From: Owenia fusiformis
Taxonomy: Eukaryota > Annelida > Polychaeta > Sabellida > Oweniidae
DNA length: 64,000 bases
Assembly: GCA_903813345.2 (NCBI GenBank)
Contig: CAIIXF020000002.1
Location: 13,908,150 to 13,972,149, forward strand
Reading direction: 5' to 3'
Positions 22,516 to 34,229 of this stretch are shown piece after piece. A program made the position numbers and the translations under genes. The notes under the pieces are model-generated. The model made no database searches, had not been told where the DNA came from, and was given only the letters and a program-made list of their open reading frames with translations. Position 1 is the first letter of the stretch; each line of letters opens with the position of its first letter.

Positions 22516-24855
22516 TTTTGACAATGGGTTGTGTTCTATTGTTTTGTGGTATTGGTAATCCTCTCAGTTGTGCTTGGTTAAAAAGGTTGGTTGCGATAGG
22601 TTGAATATGTCCAGTGGGGATTCACCCAGATTGTATTGTGATGAATGATTAGGCTTTGATATAAGAATAAATAAAAAATAAAAATTATGGCATAATGTTG
22701 AAAATATAAGACTTGACCTAGATCTTGACCTTTAACTTATTAAATTGACCTAGTTTTAACCAACAATATCCAGATCAGCATACCTATTTCAATAGGCTCA
22801 ACAAGATATTGTGGCTCTATTCATTCTGTGATATGAATGTGCATCACAAAAAAGTAATTTAAAGGGTTCCGATAAGCATCCCGTATAAAAACAATATGGC
22901 GGCTCCAGGCGAATCAACTGGATTAGTCCATTTTTAAGAAATAAGGGGAGTTCTGTAAAATCCAGTTTAGAGAAATTGTCTTTGAGATAAAGTAATCCGT
23001 TTATAATGATTTTGAAAACGTTATCCATAGAGTGATTGCGTTCAAAGAATACATGTACAACAGCCAATATAAATTATTGTATTAGAACTGCTTTGTTTCA
23101 TTTGTAGGATATTTCATATGCCAAACTGTGTGCTATTACGTTATTGGGAAATTTAGATGCCAATTTTTCCTTATTATACACAAATAGAAGATCCTGAAAC
23201 TTCACCCATAAATGTGGAATTGATTTGTCAAAATAAAAATCACCCTTTTATAAATATGTGACGATCTATAATATACTTATGCTATATAACAGTTAGAGGT
23301 GTTGACACAACGACATCGAACCTGTGAACCCTTGAGTATTATTCCGGGATCAGGCCTTTTATACTAAACGGTGAGCAACACCAGAAACGAGCGTTCGATT
23401 TGCTAAACGATATGCGTCACCCTTTAAAGGTTGTATATAACTATTAAAGTGATTTTCACTCCTTTTTAAAGCTTTAATACAGCATGTTGCTGTGTATATA
23501 TAACACTGATTTTTACTTACGCATATGGAGTGGATATTCATCTTTCATTTCATATTAAGAAAACAGAAATTGATAAAATATTGACGGGGTGGGAGCTGTT
23601 ACAATGACCCCTACTTTTAGCAATTTTCAGAATGTTTCATCCAGTGTATTAATTCAATTACAATAAAATTTCCATTTTCGGGCTTATTTCTTGAAAGCAT
23701 AAGCTATTATTATTTGTATTAAAATGAGGAATCAATTGCAATATGATAGAACGCTTATTTACCCAAGTAAGAGTCAATTTTGTTTATAAATGTGAATTAA
23801 TTTGGGGAATCCACTAACAGTTTGTGGGTTTCTCCAAACCTATTATTGTTAGCGAAATGACGTCACATTACATTGATTTTTTTACAAGAGCGGGCTACTA
23901 GTATTACATCATTAAAATGCGTTGGATGGTATGGAGACATTCATTGTGACATTTGTTTTGCGGAGTTCCTAACAATGGCCAAGTAGTTTATTTACAACAT
24001 CTGTCTATTTCACATATTTTCCCTGTTTTTCACCCAGACTCCCAGGGGCCGGTGGGAGGGTCGGGAAAACAGAAATTTTGGTTAAATTTGAGGTCTTTCT
24101 GAAGTATAGCTTTATTACACTCAAATGAAAGGCAATTTAGAGTAGATTGCAAATATTGTATCATTTTTCTGATTCTGGCCTCGAAAAATTCAAAATGGCT
24201 GCCTAATGTGTGATTAAGCAATAATTTCCTGATCTATTCAAAGTATGGCTATATTATACTCAAATTGAAGGAAATTTAGAGTAGCTCATGCCTCAAATTC
24301 AGTGGCCGTCTATTTCACTTTACTTTTGTTTTAAACACAGAGCACAAGTTTCAGGTTTGAATTTTTTGACTGATTCTGTTAGTTCAACTTATTAGTGATC
24401 TAAATGAATGATAAAATTCAAACCAAATGCTTGTGCTCACCTTCATTTCATAGAAAATAAATCCCCACTGTACAGCACATTGGAAAAAGAAAAATTGGGC
24501 ACCTTGCAGGTCTTTAAATCATGGTCCTTTAAATACCCATTGACACAGGTCAACAGTCATGAACAACTTGCACTCAATACTGCTTTATTCAATAGATCAA
24601 GAGTTGGAGGATTTACTCATTTTTTCATAAAAATTACTAAAAATAATTTGGCTTTATTTTTTCAGAAATATATGTGCATAGCTTGATTTAGTCTTTGATG
24701 CCAAATACTTTCATAATTTGACTGTTCAAATGGCAAAATTTGACAATCATAAGAAAGGGAACATTTTAAGGTACAATAATATAAACAATAAATGAATTTA
24801 ATGGATTTTGAATTTTTAGAATTTTTCAACCCATTCCCTGCCTCATCGTTTCAGT
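22516..24855. other. intron sequence with no recognised gene
   Basis: There is a short GACCTAGATCTTGACC stretch at 22715-22760. Near 24120-24300 two weakly similar blocks share TATACTCAAAT and GGAAATTTAGAGTA. A minus-strand open frame at 22798-23067 (89 codons) has no motif I know. Nothing else is supported. Confidence 0.4.
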
Positions 24856-25020
24856 TGATGGATTTGATTCAAATTTAATATGTTGATACCTTGGGACAAA
24901 GGAGCTTTGCTCAAGAAGAAATTTTCAAGATGGCTGTATCGAAACATGTTTCATTCAGTGGGATCCGCTACTCTGTGAAGTTTATGTTCCGCTACTCTGT
25001 GAAGTTTATGTTCGGAAAGT
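24856..25020 (+). repeat. truncated CCCACCGAAC-family fragment
   Basis: Starts inside a unit (TTGATGGATTTGATTCAAAT), runs through GAAATTTTCAAGATGGCTG and ends with the family tail (CAGTGGGATCCGCTACTCTG, of which CCGCTACTCTGTGAAGTTTATGTT is directly doubled). It lies about 120 bp before the last exon. Confidence 0.6.
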
Positions 25021-25143
25021 GTTTTGAGTGTATTTTGAATATATTTGAATTGAAATTTTGAAATGAATCTATAAAGTTACCATGTTTATATATGACCTTT
25101 ATTATACATGCGTATATAAGATCGGCTTATTCTTTTGTTTCAG

Positions 25144-25251
25144 CCTGTTGGTGGATTTGACCCATTCAACACACTTGGCAGCATTTGGCAACCAGCTGCT
25201 CCCTCTGGTGGAGACAATTGGAAAATGCCAGATGATAAGGATGACAAATAG
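25144..25251 (+). CDS. last exon and stop codon of the unidentified gene
   Basis: The acceptor TTTTGTTTCAG ends at 25143 behind a good pyrimidine tract. The exon is in phase 0 with the previous one and encodes PVGGFDPFNTLGSIWQPAAP followed by an acidic-basic end (DDKDDK) and TAG at 25249-25251. The words FDPF and GSIWQP echo the SIWG and LWDT motifs of exon 3, which argues that the exons belong to one protein. No membrane segment or retention signal is visible. The distance from the preceding exon is 11.8 kb, all of it repeat-derived. Confidence 0.8.
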   Translation, partial: PVGGFDPFNTLGSIWQPAAPSGGDNWKMPDDKDDK

Positions 25252-25778
25252 ATGATACCACAACAAGGACTGATGTTCACTCTTTAAAACTCCATAAATC
25301 TACACTATTCAATAACATACAGATAACGAGACTTTTCCACATATCCTGTATAGGAAAATGTCTGGTCAGCAAGGAAATGAAGTTTAAAAGTCAAAGATGC
25401 TATTATATAGTATACACTATACAAACTACACATAACTGACCCAATCTTGACATATATAGCCTGAGGTATCAGTTGTGTCACCATTGAATTAACAATCTTC
25501 AATACAGTATATCAATCCTGAATTTTAAATTTAATACTTAACAATCCCAATAATATATCATTCAATACTGCAATCCTTCATATATCATTTAATAAGTATC
25601 CTTATTCCTTTATGTGTCAATTAATACACTTACAGTGTACATGTAGTACCAACAGAATTCTAAAAAGCAAGCCCAATAATGTCTTATTTAAGAACTCCTA
25701 TTCTTACTATTGAAAATGGATTCTAGCAATACTATCCAACATGAATCTACTTGTTGAGACTCGATCGACTTGAGTTCT
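25252..25778 (+). other. probable 3' untranslated region, grading into AT-rich tandem repeat
   Basis: Follows the stop codon. From about 25535 it consists of degenerate units of the AATCCTTAATATATCATTTAATAATA type, about 27 bp. The same array resumes at 27250-27298 and 28545-28875, so two elements (25979-27249 and 27299-28540) were inserted into it. I cannot place the poly(A) site. Confidence 0.5.
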
Positions 25779-25779
25779 T

Positions 25780-25924
25780 CTGAGAAAATGAGGATTTCAG
25801 CAAGGGTGCATTGACTTAACATAACTTGACATTCACCATTGACCAATGACTTAGCATTGGGATACCATCATGTATGCCACCATGTTAAGTCAATGCACCC
25901 TTGCTGAAATCCTCATTTTCTCAG
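25780..25924. repeat. perfect 42-bp inverted repeat
   Basis: The arms at 25780-25821 and 25883-25924 are exact reverse complements over 42 bases (outer word CTGAGAAAATGAGGATTTCA), with a 61-base loop. If the transcript reaches this point it would carry a strong hairpin in its 3' untranslated region. It could equally be a small recent MITE, though no target duplication is clear. Confidence 0.9.
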
Positions 25925-25978
25925 AATTGGTGAACTTATTTTGGATTTAAAATGCAAAAATACTGCTTTAATACTGCA

Positions 25979-27249
25979 CACGGTGTATAACCCAAACGCT
26001 CCTACATGCACGACGGAGCGTTTCATTACTGAAATTAAACAAAGAAACGCTCCGGAGTAGGAAAACTGGCTGGCGGGAATGATGAGCCGTCTGACGATTT
26101 CCCCAATAATGGGAATAAGAGGTATGAGTTACATATTTCGAGTATACCATTCGATGGGTGTGATATTCATGTTGTACGTGGCTGGCTGTTGACGTTTGAA
26201 GCAATTAGGAAGAGCTATACGAAGCAGTATAGTTATCAAAATTCAAAAACGTATTTGTCATTCTACCGGTCTAAACCCCTTTTGTCGATACATGTGATTA
26301 ATTGAGCCAAGATTAGAGCACCAACGTATATTTTAGTCAAATTCCAATGCTTCAACGCACCATACATTATCGTTATAGTGATTTGATGACCGAAAATCCA
26401 GTCTTAAAAATGATGACATTCTCATATTCAAGAAACGCTCCGATCTGATTAACACAGTGAACTGGAAACGCTCCGGTAGTCTAGATCAGTTTAGGAAATA
26501 TATAGCTTGCCTTTCCTCTTCAGGAAGAGAAAGAAAAGATCTATTATACCCCTCGGCATCAATTGAAGAAAGATTAATTCACATATAAATTTTCGTTTTT
26601 TCTATAGTTTTATGATTTAGCACATATGTAGGCATGACATCATCTTATGTATAGGCTTGCACCACCAGGTTCAGATGTTTCAATTTGCCTAACAAGTACA
26701 ACACGTTTTTAAGAAATAAATTCGATTCGGGACTCTTCTCTAATAATCTGAAAATGATATCAAAACAAAATGGTAAGAGCGTTTCTAAAATTGTGTTCTA
26801 AATCTACGGAGCGTTTCGAGGAAAACAAGCGATTTCTCGAGAACAAGTAATGGATTTGGACTGGGATTTTAGGAAATGAGAATGTACGAGTTTGTGATCT
26901 ACTACTTTAACAGAAAGATTAACGTTTTCATAGAAATACTAGTTTAATTCGTAATTTGTGGTCAAAACGTCATCTTCAGATTCGTTCGATCTACACTACG
27001 GAGCTTTGATCAAGCAAATAACAGTTTACCACCAGAAGTTGAATAAATAAGATCTTTGCTCACGGTGTTGTTCATCGAATGGTACATAATATTTCACCAT
27101 AACATATAATATGTAAGAGAAACGAGAGAAACAATACTTACGGTCATAGTGGAATCTTCATTAGCCGCCATTTTATTTAGCTCCGGAGCGTTTCCGCGTA
27201 AATGTAACGCTCCGTCGTGCATGTAGGAGCGTTTGGGTTATACACCGTG
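25979..27249. mobile_element. CACGGTG-ended element with 5-bp target duplication
   Basis: The ends are inverted (CACGGTGTATAACCCAAACG at 25979 and its reverse complement ending 27249). The shared arm extends about 45 bp through CTCCTACATGCACGACGGAG. CTGCA flanks both sides (25974-25978 and 27250-27254), and the surrounding array shows the uninterrupted target (ATACTGCAATCC). CAC-ended, heptamer-like termini plus a 5-bp duplication fit the Transib/RAG-like group best, but no transposase is present. The word GGAGCGTTT or its complement occurs about ten times inside. Confidence 0.72.
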
Positions 27250-27298
27250 CTGCAATCCTTAATATATCATTTGATAATAGAATCCTTAATATGTCATT

Positions 27299-28540
27299 AT
27301 CCCACCGAACGAAGTTCGAGGGGGATATAGAAAAGCCGTTCGTCCGTCCGTCCGTTCGTCCGTCCGTCCGTTCGTGTGTCCGGGCAATAACTCAAATACT
27401 GGTTGACGGATTTCAAATTTCAAATTTTATAGGCTGATGCCTTATGGGTGTAGGACCTCTGCTCGAGAAGGAATTTTCAATATGGCTGCTTAATTTAAAA
27501 TGGCGGCCATTTTTCGGAAAAAATATAATCTTTAATAACTCAAATACTCGCAGATGGATTTGGTTCATATTTTATATGCTGTTGCCTGGGTAAAAAAAAC
27601 GTTATCTTTGATAACTCAAATACCATTGAATGGATGTGATTCAAATTTTAGATGCTGATGCCTAGGAACATAGGAGCTCTGCTCGAGAAAGGATTTTCAA
27701 GATGGCAGCTAAATTTCAAAATGGCGGCCATTTTTCGTAAAAAAACCGTTATCTTTGATAACTCAAATACCATTGAATGGATTTGGTTTAAGTTTTAGAT
27801 GCTGATGCCTAGGGACATAGGAGCTCTGCTCGAGAAAGGATTTTCAAGATGGCAGCTAAATTTCAAAATGGCGGCCATTTTCCGTAAAAAAACATTATCT
27901 TTGATAACTCAATTACCATTGAATGGATTTGGTTCAAATTTTAAATGATGATGCCTATGGACATAGGAGCTCTGCTGGAGAAGGGATTTTCAAGGCGGTA
28001 GCTAAATTTCAAAATGGCCGCCATTTTTCATAAAAGAACGTAACCTTTGATAACTCAAATACCAGTTGACGGATTTGGTTCAAATTCTATATGCTGATGC
28101 CTAGAGGCAAAGAAGTTCTGCTCAAAAATAAATTTTCAAGATGGCCACTAAAATTTCAAAATGGCTGCCATTTTTCTTAAAAAACGTTATTAATGATAAC
28201 TCAAATACCAGTGGATGGATTTGGTTCTAATTTTATATGCTGATGTTTAGGGAAAAAGGAGATCTGCTTCAGAAGAAATTTCAAAGGCGTTAGCTGTATT
28301 TCAAAATGGCTGCCATTTTTCATTAAAAAGTAATCTTTGATAACCCAAATACCATTAGATGGACATTCTCTACTAAAGAAAAAATCTAAAGATGACAGCT
28401 GAATTTCAAATGGCAACCATGTTTCATAAAAACATAATCTTTGATAATTCAAATACCAGTGGATGAATTTGGCTCAAATTTTTTATCAAAACATGTTTTG
28501 TTCGGTGGGATTTGCTACTCTGTGGAGTTGCTGTTTTTCT
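27299..28540 (+). mobile_element. CCCACCGAAC-family element, fullest copy
   Basis: The head ATCCCACCGAACGAAGTTCG is followed by CGTCCGTCCGTTCGTCC simple sequence (27337-27382), then eight units of about 147 bp. Each unit starts with GATAACTCAAATACC (27393, 27534, 27611, 27757, 27905, 28050, 28197, 28343, 28445) and carries AAAATGGCGGCCATTTTTCG. The tail GTTCGGTGGGATTTGCTACT begins with the inverse of the head. It sits inside the AT-rich array after the gene. Not coding. Confidence 0.7.
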
Positions 28541-28876
28541 AGTTTGATAATACAATCCTTAATATGTCATTTAATAATACAATCCTTAATATGTCATTTA
28601 TTAATACAATCCTTAAGTCATTTTTATTATTTAATACTGCAATCCAAATAATGAAGTTACTGCAAATCTTAAAACTCTACATGCATATCATGTAATACAA
28701 GAATCCTTAATATATCATTTGATAATACACAATCCTTCATATCTCATTTAATAATTAAATTCTTAATATATCATTTAATAATACAATCCTTAATATATCA
28801 TTTAATAATGATAAAATTCTTTGTATGTCATTTAATAATACAGTCCTTAATGTGTCATTTAATAACACAATCCTTA
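28541..28876 (+). repeat. AT-rich tandem array, unit about 27 bp
   Basis: About ten degenerate copies of CAATCCTTAATATATCATTT plus AATAATA. It continues the array seen at 25535 and 27250, and the three pieces together show its original continuity. Confidence 0.75.
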
Positions 28877-29230
28877 CACATTAGAAAAATATGGTAGTTT
28901 TATTTTGATTTTCACACTATTTTGTAAAAAAATGTCATGAAAAATGCAGAATTTTTGCAGAACTTTAAATGCTAATATCCCTGTGAATTATCAAACAACT
29001 TTGAGTTGCGCACCTTATCAGTAGCCTATTTTAAATTTAAGGATAAGTGAGATGCTGTTTCAAGATCTGTTTGAATTTTTGATTTGATTCTTTCCCCAAT
29101 ATGAAGAATTTCAACATATTTTTCCATTTTCATACACCACACAGACATGGCATGGTGCTAGGTAGGGTAGGTGGGGCAGCAAATTGAACAAACCCAAAAT
29201 TTGTCTCTTCAAAGTACAATAACGGCTATA
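28877..29230. other. no gene or element recognised
   Basis: AT-rich sequence between the tandem array and the next element. One short GC-richer patch (GGTGCTAGGTAGGGTAGGTG) lies at 29156. Confidence 0.4.
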
Positions 29231-29232
29231 TA

Positions 29233-29981
29233 CAGGGTGTTCAAAAAAAAACGCAACCCAAAGAAATCGCTATATCTTGGAAAATACTAGTCCAATTGTG
29301 TTCATTTTTTCAGGAAAGAAAGAAGAGACTGTGTATGTATAGCTCATGTTGTTAGTTAGTTGTAAAACATGATGCCTTGGACAAATGCTCAAAAGACATT
29401 AGTATTGGAAAGATACGAAAAACGCAGTCAGAGACTACTGCCGCAGCAATAAAACCAAATAACTTTCTAACCATAGTGTTTTGGCTATTCAAATTTGGCA
29501 CAAATCATCTTCATTCAATGTATGATAAATCTGTAGAGTGAAATCAAAATCACTCCAGGGACTTTACAGTTTTGGTCGAAATGCTTTCAAAACCCAGTCA
29601 AACACCCTGGTTCAGCCAGACTTAAGAAGGCATTCTGACCATGACTGTAAAGTCCCTGGAGTGATTTTAATGAAACTCCCCCAATACACTACACATTATA
29701 TGAAGATAATTTGTGGTGAATCTGAAGTGCCAAAACACCATGGTTAGAAAGTTATTAGGGTTTATTGCTCTGGCAGTCACCTCTGGTTGCGTTTTTCGTA
29801 TCTTTCCAATACTAATGTCTTTTGAGAAGGTGTCCAAAACATCATGTTTTACAACTAACTAACAGCAGGAGCTATACACACATAGTCTCTTCTTTCTTTC
29901 CTGAAAAAATGAACACAATTGGATAAGTATTTTCCAAGATATAGCGATTTCTTTGGGTTGCGTTTTTTTTTGAACACCCTG
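29233..29981. mobile_element. foldback mariner-type element
   Basis: Ends CAGGGTGTTCAAAAAAAAAC (29233) and its inverse ending ACACCCTG (29981), flanked by TA at 29231-29232 and 29982-29983. The two halves are inverted copies almost to the centre (about 29607). Shared words are AAGAAATCGCTATATCTTGG, CAAAACACCATGGTTAGAAA and AAGTCCCTGGAGTGAT. No transposase frame remains. A diverged half copy lies at 43095-43621. Confidence 0.8.
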
Positions 29982-29983
29982 TA

Positions 29984-30879
29984 TTAAGTTCAAAGGAAAG
30001 GTATTTCAGAGTAAATTCCAGATATTGTATCATTTTTTACTTATATCTTGTAAAATCAAAAATGACCTCTAAAGACTTCATTTTCATTATTATTTAAGTG
30101 GATTGCAGGTATTTTTTTTTGGTAATTGTGAATGATATAGAACTACATTGATTTTAAATGTTTCAGAAATGCTGTTGTTTGTTAGGATTTGCTTTTCCCT
30201 GGAGTTGCTTTCTAGATATTTATGCTTATGGTAACCAAATCTTTAATGTACATGTATAAGCAATATAGTTTATATAAAGTATTCAGGTCATACTTTAAAT
30301 TGTACATTTTTCATCATTTTTTCCCAACAAAATGGCTATAGAAAAATGCTCCAAAAACAACTCTTACACTTATCAAATATCATACAACTTTGTGAAACCA
30401 AAGATTATACTACTATTTTTCATTATTTAGTAACATATTTAGGTAAAATGTAGGGATACATAGGATGCAAATGGATTTGGGTAGAAACAAAATACTTCCT
30501 GGTTTGGAATCTATGCCTCTATACTTCATGATTAAATTATGACCCTAATATACATCAACACAGTGCTGGATATAGGTCAACAAGATACTAGTGTGTATAT
30601 AAATGTAATTATAAAAGCAGTATATTCATTTTGAAAATCAGATGAATTTTTTTTTCAAAGGAAAATCATCATGGAGAGTGCATTTCTTCTTTTATAAAGT
30701 TATGCTTAGGGAGAACCCCTGCTGAAGAAAATTTCACGCTGAACATTGAATTCAAAATGGCCAATATTTTCCGGAATTCTTTTTAATTATTCAAATACTG
30801 GCAGAATCGGTTTTAGTTGTATATGCTGATTGGATGTACATGTAAGTCTGTAAGACCTCTACTTGAGAAGAAATATTCT
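29984..30879. other. no gene recognised
   Basis: AT-rich sequence with a short CCCACCGAAC-family-like piece at about 30740-30870 (TTCAAAATGGCCAATATTTT, ATATGCTGATTGGATG). Nothing else. Confidence 0.35.
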
Positions 30880-31483
30880 TTATTTTACGATTTTTGCTGT
30901 AACTCAAAAAGTAGTAGAGCGATTTTGTTCATATTTGGTATGTGAATGCTTTATGCATGGCACACTGTCTAATGACACTTTTTGTAGAAGGCGGCCATTT
31001 TGAAAAATGGCTGCCATTTTACTATGACTCGAAAAGTAGCAGTGTGATTTTGTTCATATGGTATGTGAATACTATCAGCATGGCACACTGTCTAATGACA
31101 CTTTTGATAGAAGGTGGCCATTTTGAAAAATGGCTGCCATTTTTTGCTATATACTTTGTTTGTTAAAATGCCAGCCATGGCTGTTCGATGGGATTTGCTA
31201 CACTTTGGTGGTGCTGTTGTCTAGTTATCATAGGACTCAAATTTTTTGTTCAAGTTCAAGCTAATGCCATATGGGCATAGGACCTTTATTAGAGAATGAA
31301 TGTCCTATATGGTGTGATGTATCATGGTTCTAAATTTTTTCAAAAGGGAGACGATACTATTGCCTGGTTTTTCCTTTTGTAAATAATGATAAGTAATTTG
31401 ATAAAGTGTCTTGTAAGGTGAGATTTGTTATTCCAGGAGTTGCTGTTTTCTAGTTATAAAAATACCTAACACTGTTGTTGTTA
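30880..31483 (+). repeat. GGCACACTGTCT / GGCTGCCATTTT repeat units
   Basis: Two units share TTTTGTTCATATTTGGTATG, GGCACACTGTCTAATGACAC and GGCCATTTTGAAAAATGGC (30895 and 31035). Family tails lie near 31190 (GATGGGATTTGCTACACTTT) and near 31425. Same family as 1588-2290. Confidence 0.65.
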
Positions 31484-31879
31484 GGGGAGGCATCAAAAGT
31501 TCAATGTCGGATTGGAAACTTAATAAATCTAGTTTTGACTCTGACCCCCCCTTCCCCCAAAAACTAAATACCATGAAAGTTGATCGCTGACTTCCGGTTT
31601 GAGAATTTGAAAAGTTATTTCTAAACACGATCTAGTTTACGTTAATTCCTATCCTAATTTGCGACTTTTAACAACTATTGATAGAATAGAATCCTTTGGA
31701 ATGATCTTGACAAAGAAAGCATCAGGTAAAATCCATTCCAAGGCATTCTGAGTCAAAATTGCCAAAAATTTGAAATGTTGAAATTTGTCGGATAGCAAAC
31801 TGAAAGGGGTTTGAACCCCCTCCCCCCTAACTAGATTTATTTAGTTTTCTATCCGACATTGAACTTTTGATGCCTCCCC
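31484..31879. mobile_element. Harbinger/PIF-like MITE
   Basis: GGGGAGGCATCAAAAGTTCA at 31484 is inverted at the right end (TTTTGATGCCTCCCC to 31879), with TTA on both sides (31481-31483 and 31880-31882). A 3-bp TTA/TAA target with GG-starting ends is characteristic of the PIF/Harbinger group. The arms are about 55 bp. At 396 bp it has no coding capacity. Confidence 0.68.
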
Positions 31880-32110
31880 TTAATAGTACAGTACATGTAA
31901 GTGAGATATCGATTTACTATTCCCTAATCGCCTCACTCTCAAGTAATGACTATGAGAGGAATGGGTGTAATACATGTATGCAGATATTTCACCACTTTGT
32001 CTCAAATTTTATCTGAAGTCAGCAGCTGAGATCAATCTTGCGTAGAACAGTCAGTTTAATATGAGGTTTGGTGATCCACTATCATTAATGTGTGATGAAT
32101 TTTTAATCAA
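31880..32110. other. no gene recognised
   Basis: Short unassigned stretch between two elements, ending in the TA target of the next. Confidence 0.4.
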
Positions 32111-32112
32111 TA

Positions 32113-34229
32113 CAGGGTGTCTGGAAAGTAAAGATACAAACATTTTAAGAGATTTAGGTTTTTTGTAATGAAATTGCTACAGATTGTAAAGGAACTATAC
32201 TACAACACATCTACCATCTTTTATAACATATAGTCTAAACGTGTTAAAGTTACGATTGTCATGGTTACGGTGGTCATGGGTATGGGTATGCGGACCAGTT
32301 CAATGAAATCGCTAAATTTAAATTTAACCATTTGAAACAGTGTTTATTATTGTATTACCTATCAATGTTTTGTTTTGTTCAATATTGTACAGGGTGTTCC
32401 AAAAGTAACAGGACTGGTACTGGTATTTTGTTAAATATGCACCAATTGTCTTCAAAATTTTACATAATGTACTTTCATGTATTCTAACTAATACTGCAAA
32501 GTTTCGACAGAAATTATGAAACTCTTGTAGAGTTATGGTTGCTATGGTAACATGACATCACAATACCCGGGGCAACAATCCAAGCAGAAAGTTTCACAGA
32601 CTTTTAAGCATTTTGTAAATCCCATATCAAAGTTGAAATGCAACAACTGGTGGAAATAACATTTGCTTTACATCATTTGATATTCCTATTACGTATCTTC
32701 TACTTTTCAAAAATAGGCTCCTCTTTAGTACAAGAGTTACACTCTAATGTATATCCATAACTCAAACACATGAGTGAACCCATGACTGGACAACTTGGAG
32801 AAGGTCATTCTCACTTGGAGAAGGTCGCATTCTCATCTGCAAAGGTCTTACCACACTGATTAACATTCTATTCTCCATATAAGTAAGTATTAGATATTGC
32901 ATGATGAGAAGAGTATGGTACATGGTCTTATACCTCAAGACCTACAGTAGCTCCTCTAAAGCTGCAGTGGTCTTTAATGCTGACTTGCTGGCAATCGGGT
33001 TATCAAGATTGATGACTGGCCTCAAATTGGGTCTTTTCCAAAACTCAATCATTAATTTTGCAGACTGTTAAACATAGTGATATTCCGGAAAATTAAATAA
33101 ATATTATTATTATGAAAATCATACTTGAATCTGAGTTGTATTGCAATACCATAACAACAAAGCAGCTAATAAAACAAACAAGGAACGTTGTACTGTAATA
33201 GGTGAATTAGATACTTTCTTCAGTTATACAAAAATCTTAGATATCACATTTTCATGAAAAAGTTGCCCCGGGTATTGTGATGTCATGTTACTATAGTAAC
33301 CATAACTCTACCCGCGTTTTATCATTTTTTCTGAAACTTTACAACTTTAGTTGCAATACTTCAAAGTACAATTTGTAAAAATTTGAAGACACTTGGTGCA
33401 GAATTGACAAAATGCCAGCACCAGTCCTGTTACTTTTGGAACACCCTGTATTCTTGCTGCCATAGTATTTTCTTTAGTATAATGATATCATTTATACATA
33501 TCAGAACTATGTAATGTCACCAGTATAATCAAAGAAAAATTATATAAGTGCTCAGAAAAAAGGTTCCTGGATTAATGGGAAAGTCGATAGTACACGTCCA
33601 CAATGCACCAATTCACATTTAGCAAAGAAAACAAATCTTACAATTGAATATCTTGACATTAAACCTTTTTGTACAATGGCCCATATTACCCTTATAATGT
33701 TCCGTTGGACTTCCACATTAATGAATATCTTAAAGCAATATTTGTTAGAAGTTCAACATGAAAATGAGACTCTGCTTGAAGCCAATTTTATCAGTAATCT
33801 GAGAGAGACAGCAGCGGTTTTGACAGGTCTTTGAATCACTGGGCAAAATGCCCCACGAATGTTTAGATAATGTTGGGAAATACATAATACTGGATAAAAG
33901 TAGTAATGTCAAATGACCAAATAATATTACAGTACTACTTCTTTTGCTGTTGTGGTACATACTTTGATGTATAATAGCAACAGATGATGGAGTATAAAGA
34001 TGAAAAGAGAAAAAAAAAAGAATTATAAAACATGATTGTGACGCTGCTCCACATACCCGTGACTACCGTTACCATAACAAGCATAACTTTTTCATTTTGA
34101 AACAATTTGTCATGACATTTGCAGGATAAATTGTTATAATGTAATTCTACAATCTGTAGTAATTTCATCTCACAACATGTAAATCTATTGAAATTAGAAC
34201 ATTTGTATCTTTACTTTCCGGACACCCTG
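32113..34229. mobile_element. outer mariner-type element (CAGGGTGTCTGGAAAG ends)
   Basis: The inverted ends CAGGGTGTCTGGAAAGTAAA and TTTACTTTCCGGACACCCTG are flanked by TA at 32111-32112 and 34230-34231. Inverted similarity continues about 200 bp inward (GAAATTGCTACAGATTGTA; GTCATGGTTACGGTGGTCA). It contains a second complete element. Its own interior (33449-34020) has no transposase I can read, so it is probably non-autonomous. Confidence 0.8.
32390..33448. mobile_element. inner mariner-type element (CAGGGTGTTCCAAAAGTAAC ends)
   Basis: The ends CAGGGTGTTCCAAAAGTAAC and GTTACTTTTGGAACACCCTG are perfect 20-bp inverted repeats flanked by TA at 32388-32389 and 33449-33450. Inner inverted blocks at about 32490-32580 and 33262-33360 share CATGACATCACAATACCCGG-type words. 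It lies wholly inside the 32113-34229 element and so is younger. No readable transposase. Confidence 0.85.

Noticed and set aside
22798-23067. 89-codon minus-strand frame
   Set aside because: No recognisable motif and no splice or repeat context. It could be transposon-derived but cannot be supported.
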